The position numbers were made by a program, and so were the translations under genes. From positions 57,953 to 121,952 of the forward strand of contig NZ_JABXKL010000015.1 of NCBI RefSeq assembly GCF_017114995.1: a DNA stretch of 64,000 nucleotides, read 5' to 3'. The stretch comes from Nostoc sp. NMS9 (GTDB taxonomy: Bacteria; Cyanobacteriota; Cyanobacteriia; Cyanobacteriales; Nostocaceae). Under the pieces are notes generated by a model. The model had not been told where the DNA came from. It worked only from the letters and a program-made list of their open reading frames with translations, and did not search any database. How positions within the stretch are numbered: the first letter of the stretch is position 1; each line of letters starts with the position of its first letter. Below are positions 51,660 to 61,378 of this stretch, piece by piece.

Positions 51660-54600
51660 TTAGCGATGATTTGGCCCTAGCAATTCTGTAATTTTGGTCA
51701 GTAATTCGGTTGGTTGTACTGGTTTGGCAATGTGTTTCTGAAAACCAGCTGCTAAAACTCGATCGCGATCGCTTTCTCCAGCATAGGCGGTAAGAGCGAT
51801 CGCCGGAATTTCCCCGCCCTCCTCTTTGGGCATGGCTCTGAGCATCTTAATCAGGCTGTAGCCATCCATTTCTGGCATTCCTAAATCACTGATTAATAAA
51901 TTAGGTACAGCCTGTGCTATAATATTAAGCGCCTCATTTACCGATGCTGCGGCAGTTATCAACGCCCCATTCTGTTGTAGCAAGAAGTGCAAAAACTCTC
52001 GTGTGTCAGCATCGTCATCAACAATTAATATCCGTAGTCCACGGAGAACTGACGAGTTAAATTTCTCCCCTGCTCCTCCTGCTTCCCCTGCACCCTCACT
52101 TTCCTTCATTAGGGGCAGTCTGACAGTAAAAACTGCTCCCTGTCCGATTCCTGGACTGGCTGCTCTTACAGTACCACCATGCAACTCTACTAAGTGACGA
52201 ACTATTGCCAATCCCAGTCCCAGTCCGCCAAATTTCCTGGTTGTGCTGCTATCAGCTTGACGAAAATATTCAAATACTTGGGGTAAAAATTCAGGGGAAA
52301 TACCTTGACCCGTATCTTTAACTTGAATTAGTGCAGAGTGGGAAGTCAATTCACGACTCAATGACAAGCTAACTTCCACTGAACCACGAGAGGGAGTGAA
52401 CTTAACTGCGTTCGAGAGTAAATTCCCTACAACTTGCTGTAAGCGATTATAATCGCCTAACACTTTACCAACCTTGGGGTCAACCTGTACTTTAATCTGG
52501 ATAGATTTGGTTTCGGCAATTAACCGGACTGTTTCTAATGCAGCATCAATTACAGCTACCAGGTTAACAGTGGCAAAAGTCAGGTTCAACTTACCGCGAA
52601 TAATTCGGGAGACATCCAGCAACTCATCAATTAATTGAATCTGCAATTGAGCATTTCTTTCGATGGTTTCCAAAGCACGATTTGTAGTCACTTCATCAAA
52701 TTTGCGGCTTTTGAGTAGCGATGACCACCCTAAAATGGGATTGAGGGGCGATCGCAATTCGTGGGAGAGAATAGCAAGAAACTCATCTTTATTCCGGTTT
52801 GCCTGTTTAAGTTCCTCTGCTTGTTGCCTAAGTGCCTTTTCTAATTGCTTTCTGGGGGTTAGGTCTAGAATAAAACAGATCCAAGACGCGGGATCTCGCT
52901 CCACCAAGGCACCACCAATTAGTATGGGAATGCGGGAACCATCCTTGCGGATGTATTCTTTTTCAAAGGGAGTACATAGCCCAACCGTTAAAAGTTGCTC
53001 TATCCCCTGCCGATCGAGAGCATGATATTCAGGTGGGGTGATGTGTTTTCTGCGTATCTTACCCGCTAAAAGTTCCTCTCGTGTATAACCCACCATTTCT
53101 AAAAAAGCCTCGTTCGCCTCAGTAATGTAATCAGGAGTGGCGAACATAATGCCAATAATGTTGGAATCAACTAACCGCCTTAATTGAGTTTCACGCTGGC
53201 GCAAATCATTTTCTACCTGTTTGCGTTGGGTAATATCCTGGGTAGTACCCATCATTCGTACTGCGTTACCTTCGGCATCATAAAAGACGCGACCTTTAGC
53301 AGCAATCCAATGAATGCTACCATCAGACCAAAGGGTGCGGTATTCAATGTCACACTCAACCTGTTTTTCAAGAGAGCGGGCGATCGCTTCATGAATGCAT
53401 TGGCGGTCTTCTGCATATACACAATTAAGGAAAATCTCAAAGCTGATTTCGGCTTCTAGGGATAGTCCAAACAACTGCCGACATTTGTCTGTCCAAATCA
53501 CCTCGTTGGTGGTGATATTCCAAAACCACATACCTAGTTCAGCAGCATTAGTAGCCAACCGAATCCGTTCTTCACTTTCGCGCAGATTTGTTTCAATTTT
53601 TTGACGTTCCCATAGGGCAGCTTGCTGTTCGGTAATATCAGTACTCGCACCAACTACCCTAACTACCTGACCATTTGCATCCCGGACTGCAAACCCCTGG
53701 TCTACCACCCACAAATAGCGACCATCTTTGTGACGTACTCGATATTCGATGCGATAACGGTTTCCATTGACCATACTAGCCATGAACTGGTCATTAACTC
53801 TTTGTTGGTCATCGGGATGAATGCGTTCTTGCCACCACTGGAAGGTAGGTTCCGTTTCTTGTTGTGTGTAGCCAAAAACCTGGGTTAGACCCTGAGTTCT
53901 TTCCACAGTATTTCTGCCAATCTCCCAGTCATAGATTAGGCAATTAACCGCTGCCGCTGCTAGCTCAAACCTTTCGTTACTTTGCCGCAGGGAAATTTCT
54001 ATGTGTCGTCGCTCTGTAATATCAAAAGCAATCCCCAAAAGATATTGCGGCAATCCATCAGTCGTTCTGCTGTGCACAGTGTCATAGCTACAAAACCAGC
54101 GCCACTCTCCATTAGCGTGTCGAATTCGGTATTCAAAGCTGAGGACTTCACCCTGATAAGCAGAATTAAATTTTTCAAAATAGCTAGGGAGTCGAGCCAA
54201 ATCTTCAGGGTGTAGAAGTTGGGAAAATAACTCCTTTCCCATCGCCTGGATTTCTGCTGGTGTGTAGCCCCAACCTTGAGCAATTTCGTAATTAACGTAA
54301 GAATTTCGCTGCTCAATTAAGTCATAAATGTAGATTATCCCCGGAAGAGTGCCAGCAATTTGTTGAAACAAACGTTGACTATCCCACAGTGTCTGAAATT
54401 CATCTGCATCAACTTGTTGAGTATCTTGTTCACAACTACAGTCCTCCTCGATCTGGGCGTGCTTAGATGCCGTAATATCCGAAAAAGTTGTCACGATCGC
54501 ATACAGATTGCTTCCTTCAGTTTGAAACAGAGGTTGCGAGGAAAACAATAGCCAGACTAGCTCACCATTTGGCTTATAAAAGCCACACACCACATTTAAG

Positions 54601-54902
54601 CAAGGTTTACCTGTATTTTGGGTAACGATCGCAGGGTGAATTTCACTGAGTAAAGGAGAGCCATCTTCATGAATAAACTGCCACTTGGGATCGAGCAAAT
54701 TTTGCCCTACAAGCTGTTCTGCGGTCAGTCCCAAAATGCGATCGCTAGCGGCATTGCAAGCCTGGATAGTGCCATCAGCCAACTGAAGCACCATTCCTTC
54801 TTCTTTACTGGCTACTAGCGAAGAATTTGCCTTTTTACTAACTTGCTGATGCAGCAGCTTGTGATTAGCCAGCTGGTTCTGGAACTTTTCCGCGTCTGGC
54901 AT
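51660..54902 (-). CDS. Multi-PAS hybrid histidine kinase with receiver
   Basis: The protein has 1080 residues with no membrane segments. It has about five PAS/PAC units between 35 and 690 (repeated patterns such as FEYRIRHANGEWRWF, YRIEYRVRHKDGRYLWV and MMGTTQDITQRKQVE), a HisKA domain with the phospho-acceptor in SHELRSPLNP (about 711), an ATPase domain with NAVKFTPSRG, DTGQGIS and GGLGLGLAIV (about 815-930), and a canonical receiver (about 950-1070) with LLISDLGMPEMDG carrying the phospho-Asp. The signals sensed by the PAS units are unknown. It is monocistronic, downstream of recR in the opposite sense. Confidence 0.9.
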   Translation of the reverse strand: MPDAEKFQNQLANHKLLHQQVSKKANSSLVASKEEGMVLQLADGTIQACNAASDRILGLTAEQLVGQNLLDPKWQFIHEDGSPLLSEIHPAIVTQNTGKPCLNVVCGFYKPNGELVWLLFSSQPLFQTEGSNLYAIVTTFSDITASKHAQIEEDCSCEQDTQQVDADEFQTLWDSQRLFQQIAGTLPGIIYIYDLIEQRNSYVNYEIAQGWGYTPAEIQAMGKELFSQLLHPEDLARLPSYFEKFNSAYQGEVLSFEYRIRHANGEWRWFCSYDTVHSRTTDGLPQYLLGIAFDITERRHIEISLRQSNERFELAAAAVNCLIYDWEIGRNTVERTQGLTQVFGYTQQETEPTFQWWQERIHPDDQQRVNDQFMASMVNGNRYRIEYRVRHKDGRYLWVVDQGFAVRDANGQVVRVVGASTDITEQQAALWERQKIETNLRESEERIRLATNAAELGMWFWNITTNEVIWTDKCRQLFGLSLEAEISFEIFLNCVYAEDRQCIHEAIARSLEKQVECDIEYRTLWSDGSIHWIAAKGRVFYDAEGNAVRMMGTTQDITQRKQVENDLRQRETQLRRLVDSNIIGIMFATPDYITEANEAFLEMVGYTREELLAGKIRRKHITPPEYHALDRQGIEQLLTVGLCTPFEKEYIRKDGSRIPILIGGALVERDPASWICFILDLTPRKQLEKALRQQAEELKQANRNKDEFLAILSHELRSPLNPILGWSSLLKSRKFDEVTTNRALETIERNAQLQIQLIDELLDVSRIIRGKLNLTFATVNLVAVIDAALETVRLIAETKSIQIKVQVDPKVGKVLGDYNRLQQVVGNLLSNAVKFTPSRGSVEVSLSLSRELTSHSALIQVKDTGQGISPEFLPQVFEYFRQADSSTTRKFGGLGLGLAIVRHLVELHGGTVRAASPGIGQGAVFTVRLPLMKESEGAGEAGGAGEKFNSSVLRGLRILIVDDDADTREFLHFLLQQNGALITAAASVNEALNIIAQAVPNLLISDLGMPEMDGYSLIKMLRAMPKEEGGEIPAIALTAYAGESDRDRVLAAGFQKHIAKPVQPTELLTKITELLGPNHR

Positions 54903-55087
54903 TCTAAAAAGTTAAATAATTTTAAAGTTGATCTAAGATTGAGCGGCTCATATTTACATAAATTTTAAGGCAATTTCTTCAAACTTGAGGCATAAGCTGC
55001 GATCGCTACTTCTATCACTGGTTTATTTTTTGCCACATCTTTATAGGACAAGGGGACAAGGAGAAAAAAGAACTCTGTTAACGAAAC

Positions 55088-55118
55088 AGTGCTGAGTGAT
55101 TTTAATTTACTCAGCACT
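55088..55118. terminator. Hairpin between kinase and permease genes
   Basis: AGTGCTGAGT and ACTCAGCACT form a perfect 10 bp stem around an AT-rich loop. It may act as terminator for the minus-strand permease, but no T run follows directly; it is also a typical ctcagcact repeat word. Confidence 0.5.
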
Positions 55119-55131
55119 CAGCACTCCTGAA

Positions 55132-57078
55132 TCAACCCCCAACATGAATACCAGGTCGCATGTGGGGATTCTTTTCAGCCCGACGCAGTACTTCACGGGT
55201 AACTACAGCAATGTCACCTTCGCCAAACAAGATAAAACGCAATAGGTATTGTATGGGATTTCCCTCAACCCAGCCGAAGTAAGCATGGGGAATCTTACCC
55301 GTTTGGTCACGAATGTAAAGTAGTAAAGCTGCGATCGCATTTGGTACTGCTGCACTTTCAGCCCGGAGGATGCGATAGTCACCAACTTGCACCCCTTTTA
55401 CTACGATCACATCCGCAAATTCTGAAGCATCGGATACATGAATTTCTAGAAACAGAATTGGATCGTTAGGTGGAATATGATTGTCTTCGCGTACCTCTTT
55501 CTCTTTCATAAAATACTCTAGGACATCGCCCGTATTCAACCGATTTGCAATCAGTCGTATTGTTCCCTGGCTATCTTCAGCAAAGAATTGGCTAGCAAGT
55601 TCGTCAACTTCAATTCGCTCTGCTCGCAGTTCCGTTGAACGCCAAACACGAGAAACCAGCGAGGTAAAAATGATCGCACCGATGAAAAACCCAGCAATCC
55701 TAATCCCTTCTGGTCTTTCGATGATATTGACAATGGTGGTATATACAAATAACAGTGTAATAATGGCAAAAACGAGTCTGGCCCGCTTCTGTCTGTGACG
55801 GTGGGCTGATAAAGTTACGGCAAAGGCGGCTGAGGTGATCAATACAAGCACACCAGTTGCGTAAGCCCCACCTTGGGCTTCTACACTTGCTTTGAAGATA
55901 ATTGTGACAACAAAAGCGATCGCTGTGTAGACTAACACTAAAGGTCGGGTTACTCGTGCCCAATTGGGTGCCATGCCATAGCGTGGTAGGTAGCGAGGCA
56001 CAATATTTAACAGCCCTGCCATTGCAGATGCACCTGCAAACCACAAAATAGAAATAGTACTTAAATCGTAAATTGTGCCAAAGCCATTGCCTAAATACAG
56101 ATGTGCTAAATAAGCAAGGGCCCGTCCATTGGCTTTGCCCCCCGATGCAAATTCGGCAGTTGGAATCAGTAGAGTGGTTATAAAGCTGGTGGTAAGCAAA
56201 AAGAAGCTCATAATCAGAGCAGCAGTGGTGAGCAGCTTGCGTGTATTCCGAATCCGCCCTTTGGAATGCTGAGAAGTCTTGTTACTGCTACCTTTAACCA
56301 GAGGCATAACGGTAACACCAGTCTCAAAACCTGATAATCCCAGTGCGAGTTTGGGGAATATGAGGAGAGAGATGCCGATTAGGATCAAAGGGTTAGAATG
56401 GCGTGTAAAAAGTGCAGTTTGCCAGTTCGCGATCGCTTCTGTGTGAGTTAATATCTGATACACACCGACGCTAACGACAATAAAGTTCAACAGCAGATAA
56501 GCTGCCACCAAAACTACTGCAATCCCAATGGCTTCTCGGAAACCTTTCAAGAAAACTGCACCTAGTAATGCAACTAATATCAGGGTAATTGCGATCGTCT
56601 GATTGTGAAGCCAAATTGGTATAAGCGGATTTTCGACGATATGGGCTGTGGCATCAGCTGCTGACAAAGTAATGGTAATAATAAAGTCAGTTGCCACAAA
56701 GCCAAGTAAGCACAGTACAAGCAATTTGCCTTGCCACCAGGGAAGTAAACGCTCTAACATTGCGATCGACCCTTCACCATGAGGGCTTTCGGCAGCAATG
56801 CGCCGATAAATTGGCAACGCTCCAAAGAGCGTCAGCAAAACCAGAATCAGGGTAGCTATAGGAGAAAGAGCGCCAGCCGCCAGTGCTGCAATCCCTGGTT
56901 GATAGCCAAGGGTCGAGAAATAATCTACACCAGTCAAGCACATCACCTGCCACCAAGAATGCTGGCGATGTGCTTCTTCCTTGCGGTAAGGCCCTTTTTT
57001 TTCTTGTCGGTTTTCTTCAAGCAACCAATGGATTAACTGGCTGCCGAGCCGTTTTGTTGAAACAATTGATTTAGCCAT
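55132..57078 (-). CDS. APC-superfamily permease
   Basis: The protein has 648 residues from the ATG at 57078. There are about twelve membrane helices from about residue 50 to 480 (for example [20 protein letters not shown] and [20 protein letters not shown]), with the signature [20 protein letters not shown] at the first helix, where APC transporters have an unwound substrate site. The last 160 residues are cytosolic and beta-rich, similar to the C-terminal domains of KUP-like and related APC carriers. It could carry amino acids or potassium; the substrate cannot be settled. It is monocistronic. Confidence 0.8.
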   Translation of the reverse strand: MAKSIVSTKRLGSQLIHWLLEENRQEKKGPYRKEEAHRQHSWWQVMCLTGVDYFSTLGYQPGIAALAAGALSPIATLILVLLTLFGALPIYRRIAAESPHGEGSIAMLERLLPWWQGKLLVLCLLGFVATDFIITITLSAADATAHIVENPLIPIWLHNQTIAITLILVALLGAVFLKGFREAIGIAVVLVAAYLLLNFIVVSVGVYQILTHTEAIANWQTALFTRHSNPLILIGISLLIFPKLALGLSGFETGVTVMPLVKGSSNKTSQHSKGRIRNTRKLLTTAALIMSFFLLTTSFITTLLIPTAEFASGGKANGRALAYLAHLYLGNGFGTIYDLSTISILWFAGASAMAGLLNIVPRYLPRYGMAPNWARVTRPLVLVYTAIAFVVTIIFKASVEAQGGAYATGVLVLITSAAFAVTLSAHRHRQKRARLVFAIITLLFVYTTIVNIIERPEGIRIAGFFIGAIIFTSLVSRVWRSTELRAERIEVDELASQFFAEDSQGTIRLIANRLNTGDVLEYFMKEKEVREDNHIPPNDPILFLEIHVSDASEFADVIVVKGVQVGDYRILRAESAAVPNAIAALLLYIRDQTGKIPHAYFGWVEGNPIQYLLRFILFGEGDIAVVTREVLRRAEKNPHMRPGIHVGG

Positions 57079-57700
57079 CAAATACGGTTGTGTTGCAAAA
57101 GTCGGCTTTGTGATTTTTTTAAGCCTTCGTGGTTTATTAAAATTTTTAACTACAAAGGCATAGCACTATTATTGTATGTTAAGCATCCTGTCCGATTTAC
57201 AAAATATATAGTAGCTGTTCGTAGTCGTCTACCATATCAAGATCGGTTGCAGGTTGTGGTATAGGAATAATCAATACTGCAACCGTATATTTGGGGATTA
57301 ACGCTTTCGTATCCTTAGCACCTTCAAGCTTTATCAGTTCTAAAAAAACGACGCTGCTAAACAAGGTATGTACGCAATTAACAAATCACCCCTAAAATAA
57401 AAGTCATTTTTAGTTATATAGGAATCCTACTTGAATCTTGCTCAGTATACTGAGAAGTCAAGCTTTGTATGTCAAGCTTCTAGGCAGCTTGATTGTTCAA
57501 AAATCAAATAGGAGTCCTATATGATGTTTGTGTAATTGACTATAAAATAATTAATCGGCTAATCTATAACTCTGTTTGTATAGACGCAGACTTTAGTTTG
57601 ATGGAATTATGGACATATAGTCGTACACAACATACAGACAATGTATTAAATAGGTTCCCAGCATCATGCGAACCCATCTGCACCAACTACACTAATTCAG
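57079..57700. other. Intergenic region with an inverted-repeat element
   Basis: About 620 bp separate the permease from the broken nuclease gene. One MITE-like element lies at 57416-57522. No gene or RNA was recognised in the rest. Confidence 0.5.
57416..57522. mobile_element. MITE-like element (107 bp)
   Basis: The ends are 19 bp inverted repeats (ATATAGGAATCCTACTTGA and TCAAATAGGAGTCCTATAT) with two mismatches. The centre has further short inverted repeats (agtcaagctt). No coding capacity. Confidence 0.65.
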
Positions 57701-57748
57701 ATGTTTGACAATATCTGCAAATTCTTAGTTGAGAACTTCTCCAGTGAC

Positions 57749-57849
57749 CGAGAATAAAAGGATACAAGCCCCTAAATTTATTTATGGGGATTGTAATTTT
57801 GAATTTTGAATTTTGAATTTTGAATTTTGAATTCCCCGAAGGGGTTGAC
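57749..57849. mobile_element. 101 bp repeat insertion inside the nuclease-like gene
   Basis: The insert contains a cccctaaat/atttatgggg stem, five or so ttttgaa heptamers (57797-57831) and a ccccgaagggg stem, and is flanked by TGAC direct repeats. It shifts the frame (101 = 3n+2). Confidence 0.7.
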
Positions 57850-58425
57850 TTCGCTACATGGTTATTAGGCGAATCTATTAATTTAACTGAACTAAGTCCA
57901 AAAGAATTATCTCTCGAACCCATTCGGGCTGATGCCCTAATTCTGTTGCAGTCGGAGCAAAGCATATTGCATTTGGAATTTCAAACCCAAGTTGATCCGA
58001 AAATTCCTTTTCGGATGATTGACTATCGATTACGAGCATATCGCCGCTTTCCAGACAAAGCAATGCATCAAGTCGTAATTTACCTCAAGCAGACAAATTC
58101 AAATTTGGTGCAACAAAATACATTTACAATTGCTGGGACACGACATGAATTTGCAGTTATCAGACTTTGGGAACAACCAACTGAAGTATTTTTGAGAACA
58201 CCTGGACTTTTACCTTTGGCGGTGTTAAGCAGTACAATCGATCCAGAAGTTATACTTAATGAAGTGGCACGGGAAATTAACGGTATTACAGAATTAAGAA
58301 CTCAAAGTAATATTGCTGCTTCTACAGCGATTTTAGCTGGTTTAGTATTAGATAAAGAGGTTATTAAACGAGTTTTGAGGTCAGACATTATGCGCGAGTC
58401 AGCGATTTATCAAGACATTCTACAA

Positions 58426-58509
58426 GAAGGTAAAGCTGAAGGTAAAGCCGAAGGTAAAGCTGAAGGTAAGGCTGAAGGTAAGGCTGAAGGTAAGGCTGAA
58501 GGTAAGGCT
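58426..58509 (+). repeat. 12 bp tandem repeat encoding (EGKA)7
   Basis: Seven consecutive units of gaaggtaaagct or close variants encode Glu-Gly-Lys-Ala repeats near the C-terminus of the nuclease-like protein. The unit keeps the frame, so copy-number changes would only lengthen a charged helix. Confidence 0.92.
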
Positions 58510-58711
58510 GAAGCGTTACTCGAAGTCGCAAGAAATCTATTTAGTACTGGTATGCCATTAGAACAGATCGGCAGAGTCACAGGGTTATCAATTGAGCAGT
58601 TACAGTATTTACAGGCAAGTGAGTCTCGTGAGTCCAATCAATAAATAATCAGTGCAGGTTGACTGCACCGATTACCAAGTGTCGCTCGAATTGAACAAAC
58701 ATCCCATTGTT

Positions 58712-59788
58712 TCACGCCAATGCTGAAGCTTGCGGTTTGGCAAAAATCATTCTTCCTGCTGTAGTTTGCAAAGCACTGGTAACTACTACTCGCAGTTCAC
58801 CACCCACATAACTGCTACCTTCTTCAACGACTACCATTGTGCCGTCATCTAGGTAGCCAATGCCTTGACTGGGTTCTTTGCCTTCCTTGAGGATTTTTAA
58901 ATCCAGGTTGTCGCCAGGTAAATAACTGGGACGGACGGCATTCACTAAATCATTCACATTCAAAACAGGTACTTTCTGAACACTGGCAACTTTAGACAAG
59001 TTGTAGTCGTTGGTTAGCAGTGTGCCGCTAATTTCTTGCGCGAAGCGTACTAACTTGGCATCCACTGTGGGAATATCTTCGTAGTCAACTGCATTAATCA
59101 GGATGCGATCGGGATAATCTTCCTTAATGCGGTTGAGAATTTCTAGTCCTCTCCTTCCCCGTACCCGCTTTTGGTCTTTGCTAGCATCCGCTACTTGTTG
59201 GAGTTCTTGCAAGACAAACTGCGGTACAAGAATTTGCCCTTCTAAAAACCCTGTTTCTAGTAAGGCTTCAATACGGCCATCAATAATACAGCTAGTATCT
59301 AAAACTTTGGTATTGGCTGGTTTTAATGTTCCTTCCACTACCATTGATTCGACGGTGTTGGGATTAATGAACCGCAATAAGCCTCGCCCGTGGGTGTCTG
59401 CCAAATTCATACCAGTGACGGAGAGGATGATACTACCGACAACTGCCACCAATGGCTTAATAAATCCAAAATCCGCCGGGATCGGGAGCAAAAATAGTGG
59501 GGCTAGCATCAGGTTGGCTAGTAATAGCCCAATCACTAAGCCAATGGCACGAGTTAAGATTACTTCCAGAGGCATTTCTTTGACTTGTGATTCTAGGCGA
59601 CGATATGTCGTCTGGAAACTCAGCCCGATCGCACCACCAATAATAGCGGCAAAGACGGCAACAACTAAGCGTAAAGCTTCTAGATTCGTTACCTGATCTA
59701 GCGCCCCATTGGGTAGTAGTTCAATGCTGTAGAACCCTATTCCCGACGCTGCTAGGATAAATGAGAAAATAATAATGGCGTCAAGCAT
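58712..59788 (-). CDS. PIN/TRAM-domain membrane protein (YacL-like)
   Basis: The protein has 358 residues from the ATG at 59788; a TTG at 59809 would add seven. Four membrane helices fill about 1-140 (for example AIIIFSFILAASGIGFYSI and VVAVFAAIIGGAIGLSF). A PIN nuclease-like domain follows with the acidic residues in LDTSCIIDGRIEALL, VDAKLVRFAQ and LLTNDYNLSKVA, and a TRAM domain closes the protein (GKEPSQGIGYLDDGTMVVVE). The same layout is found in YacL of Bacillus. A membrane-held ribonuclease is plausible, though activity is not established. Confidence 0.9.
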   Translation of the reverse strand: MLDAIIIFSFILAASGIGFYSIELLPNGALDQVTNLEALRLVVAVFAAIIGGAIGLSFQTTYRRLESQVKEMPLEVILTRAIGLVIGLLLANLMLAPLFLLPIPADFGFIKPLVAVVGSIILSVTGMNLADTHGRGLLRFINPNTVESMVVEGTLKPANTKVLDTSCIIDGRIEALLETGFLEGQILVPQFVLQELQQVADASKDQKRVRGRRGLEILNRIKEDYPDRILINAVDYEDIPTVDAKLVRFAQEISGTLLTNDYNLSKVASVQKVPVLNVNDLVNAVRPSYLPGDNLDLKILKEGKEPSQGIGYLDDGTMVVVEEGSSYVGGELRVVVTSALQTTAGRMIFAKPQASALA

Positions 59789-59809
59789 GGTTGTCTTGTT
59801 TTCCTGCAA

Positions 59810-60186
59810 CTGTGTTAACCGATAAAGTTAAGTATTTTTTATTTCATCGGTAAGATAAACTGATCAATATTGACTTACACTAAGGGTTTAGGCTGACAAT
59901 ATCTGCAATTATTATAACTAAAGGCTTTTATCTTAATATTTTTCATTGTTTCGTTGTAAAAAGACAAAAACTTGTAAATAAACTAGTCATTTTGTAAGAA
60001 TTCAGAATCCAGAAGTCAGAATTAAGAAGACTTTGATACCCAAACTTAATAATTTTAATAAAATCAAGAAGTTATTATACGCTTGATTTTAAAATTATTC
60101 TGGTTCCTGACTCCTGACTCCTGAATTCTTACCTCATTTTCATTGTCTCTAATTCGCAGTTGGATTAACTTAAAACTTTTCTCAAA
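59810..60186. other. Intergenic region with imperfect heptamer repeats
   Basis: Imperfect inverted copies of aatccagaagtcagaatt (59997-60030) and cctgactcctgactcctgaa (60106-60125) occur here. It holds divergent promoters for the PIN/TRAM and hemW genes, none of which could be assigned. Confidence 0.5.
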
Positions 60187-61368
60187 ATGAGTAAAAAATT
60201 TAGTATTTCTGGAATTGCGAGTTCTGCTTATGTGCATATTCCCTTTTGCAGACGGCGGTGTTTTTATTGTGATTTCCCAGTGTCTGTTGTTGGCGATCGC
60301 TTGCGGGGCGAAACATCTGGTACTATCTCCCAATATGTTGAGGTGCTATGTCAAGAAATTGCCATTACACCAGCATTTGGTCAACCTCTGAAGACAATTT
60401 TCTTCGGTGGTGGTACTCCTTCGCTGCTCTCAATAGAGCAGCTACAACGGATAATCACAGAGCTAGAGAAGCATTTTGGGATTGCGTCTGGGGCAGAGAT
60501 TTCTATGGAAATTGACCCAGGTACCTTTGATTTAGCCCACATAGCAGGCTATTGCAGTGCAGGCGTGAACCGGGTAAGTTTGGGTGTACAAGCCTTTCAA
60601 GGAGAATTATTGCAAAGGGCGGGGCGATCGCACTCAGTTGAAGATATTTTTGCAGCTGTGGAACTAATCCACCAAGTTGAGATTCCCGTATTTAGCTTAG
60701 ACTTAATTTCTGGGTTGCCGCATCAGTCTTTGGATCAATGGCAATATTCCCTAGAAAAAGCCGTAGCGATTTTACCCACTCATATCTCCATCTATGATCT
60801 TACCATCGAACCAGGTACAGCCTTTGGTCGTTACTACAAACCTGGCGATACTCCTTTACCCACGGATGAAGCCACAGTCAAAATGTACCAGATGGGTCAG
60901 CAAGTTTTAACTAGTGCTGGTTATGAGCATTATGAAATTTCCAATTATGCTCAACCTGGCCATCAGTGTCGGCATAATCGGGTTTATTGGGAAAACCGCC
61001 CCTATTATGGCTTTGGTATGGGTGCGGCGAGTTATGTTGAGGGAAAGCGGTTCACTCGTCCGCGTAAAACTAGGGAGTATTACCAGTGGGTACAAGCTGG
61101 CGGTGTAATTGATTGTGATGTAACTCCCCCAAAGGAAGTATTGTTAGAAACGTTAATGTTGGGGTTGCGTTTGGCAGAGGGTTTGAGTTTGGCCGCGTTG
61201 GTAGAGGCGTTTGGCGAAGAGAAGGTAGAGGAGATTTGTCGGTGTTTGCAATTGTATTTTGAGAAAGGTTGGGTGGAAGTTGCAGAGGGAAGGTTGCGTT
61301 TGATTGATCCCCAAGGATTTTTGTTTTCTAATGTGGTGTTGGCGGAATTGTTTGAGAAGTTGGGGTGA
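60187..61368 (+). CDS. hemW: Radical SAM haem chaperone HemW
   Basis: The protein has 393 residues. The radical SAM cluster motif is CRRRCFYC at 21-28 in AYVHIPFCRRRCFYCDFP. FFGGGTPSLL and ISMEIDPGTFD follow, then VNRVSLGVQAFQ, and the HemN-like C-terminal domain with GFGMGAASYVEGKRFTRPR and LMLGLRLAEGL. It was long annotated as oxygen-independent coproporphyrinogen oxidase, but proteins with this motif and without the HemN-specific features act as haem chaperones. The GalU-like gene starts 10 bp after its stop, so they are probably cotranscribed. Confidence 0.9.
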   Translation: MSKKFSISGIASSAYVHIPFCRRRCFYCDFPVSVVGDRLRGETSGTISQYVEVLCQEIAITPAFGQPLKTIFFGGGTPSLLSIEQLQRIITELEKHFGIASGAEISMEIDPGTFDLAHIAGYCSAGVNRVSLGVQAFQGELLQRAGRSHSVEDIFAAVELIHQVEIPVFSLDLISGLPHQSLDQWQYSLEKAVAILPTHISIYDLTIEPGTAFGRYYKPGDTPLPTDEATVKMYQMGQQVLTSAGYEHYEISNYAQPGHQCRHNRVYWENRPYYGFGMGAASYVEGKRFTRPRKTREYYQWVQAGGVIDCDVTPPKEVLLETLMLGLRLAEGLSLAALVEAFGEEKVEEICRCLQLYFEKGWVEVAEGRLRLIDPQGFLFSNVVLAELFEKLG

Positions 61369-61378
61369 CGAACTGCTT

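Larger units (their letters stand above)
57701..58644 (+). pseudogene. Rpn-family (PD-(D/E)XK) nuclease-like gene broken by a 101 bp insertion
   Basis: The ATG at 57701 begins FDNICKFLVENFSSD, the normal start of this cyanobacterial Rpn/transposase-like family, then hits a stop at 57755. After 101 bp of repeat DNA the frame continues with FATWLLGESINLTELSPKEL at 57850 in another frame. The catalytic-like core SLEPIRADALILLQ and ILHLEFQTQVDPKIPFRMIDY is intact, as is the C-terminus, which includes seven EGKA repeats. TGAC flanks the insert on both sides (ending at 57748 and 57849). A TTG at 57820 inside the repeat could restart translation and give 274 residues, so the product may not be lost entirely. 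Confidence 0.75.

Noticed and set aside
57493-57708. 71-codon open frame upstream of the broken nuclease gene
   Set aside because: It starts inside an inverted-repeat element and has no family pattern; the real gene begins at 57701 in another frame.
61304-61378. Longer GalU starting inside hemW
   Set aside because: The extra 25 residues are the out-of-frame end of hemW and have no similarity to the family; the ATG at 61379 starts directly before the conserved domain.
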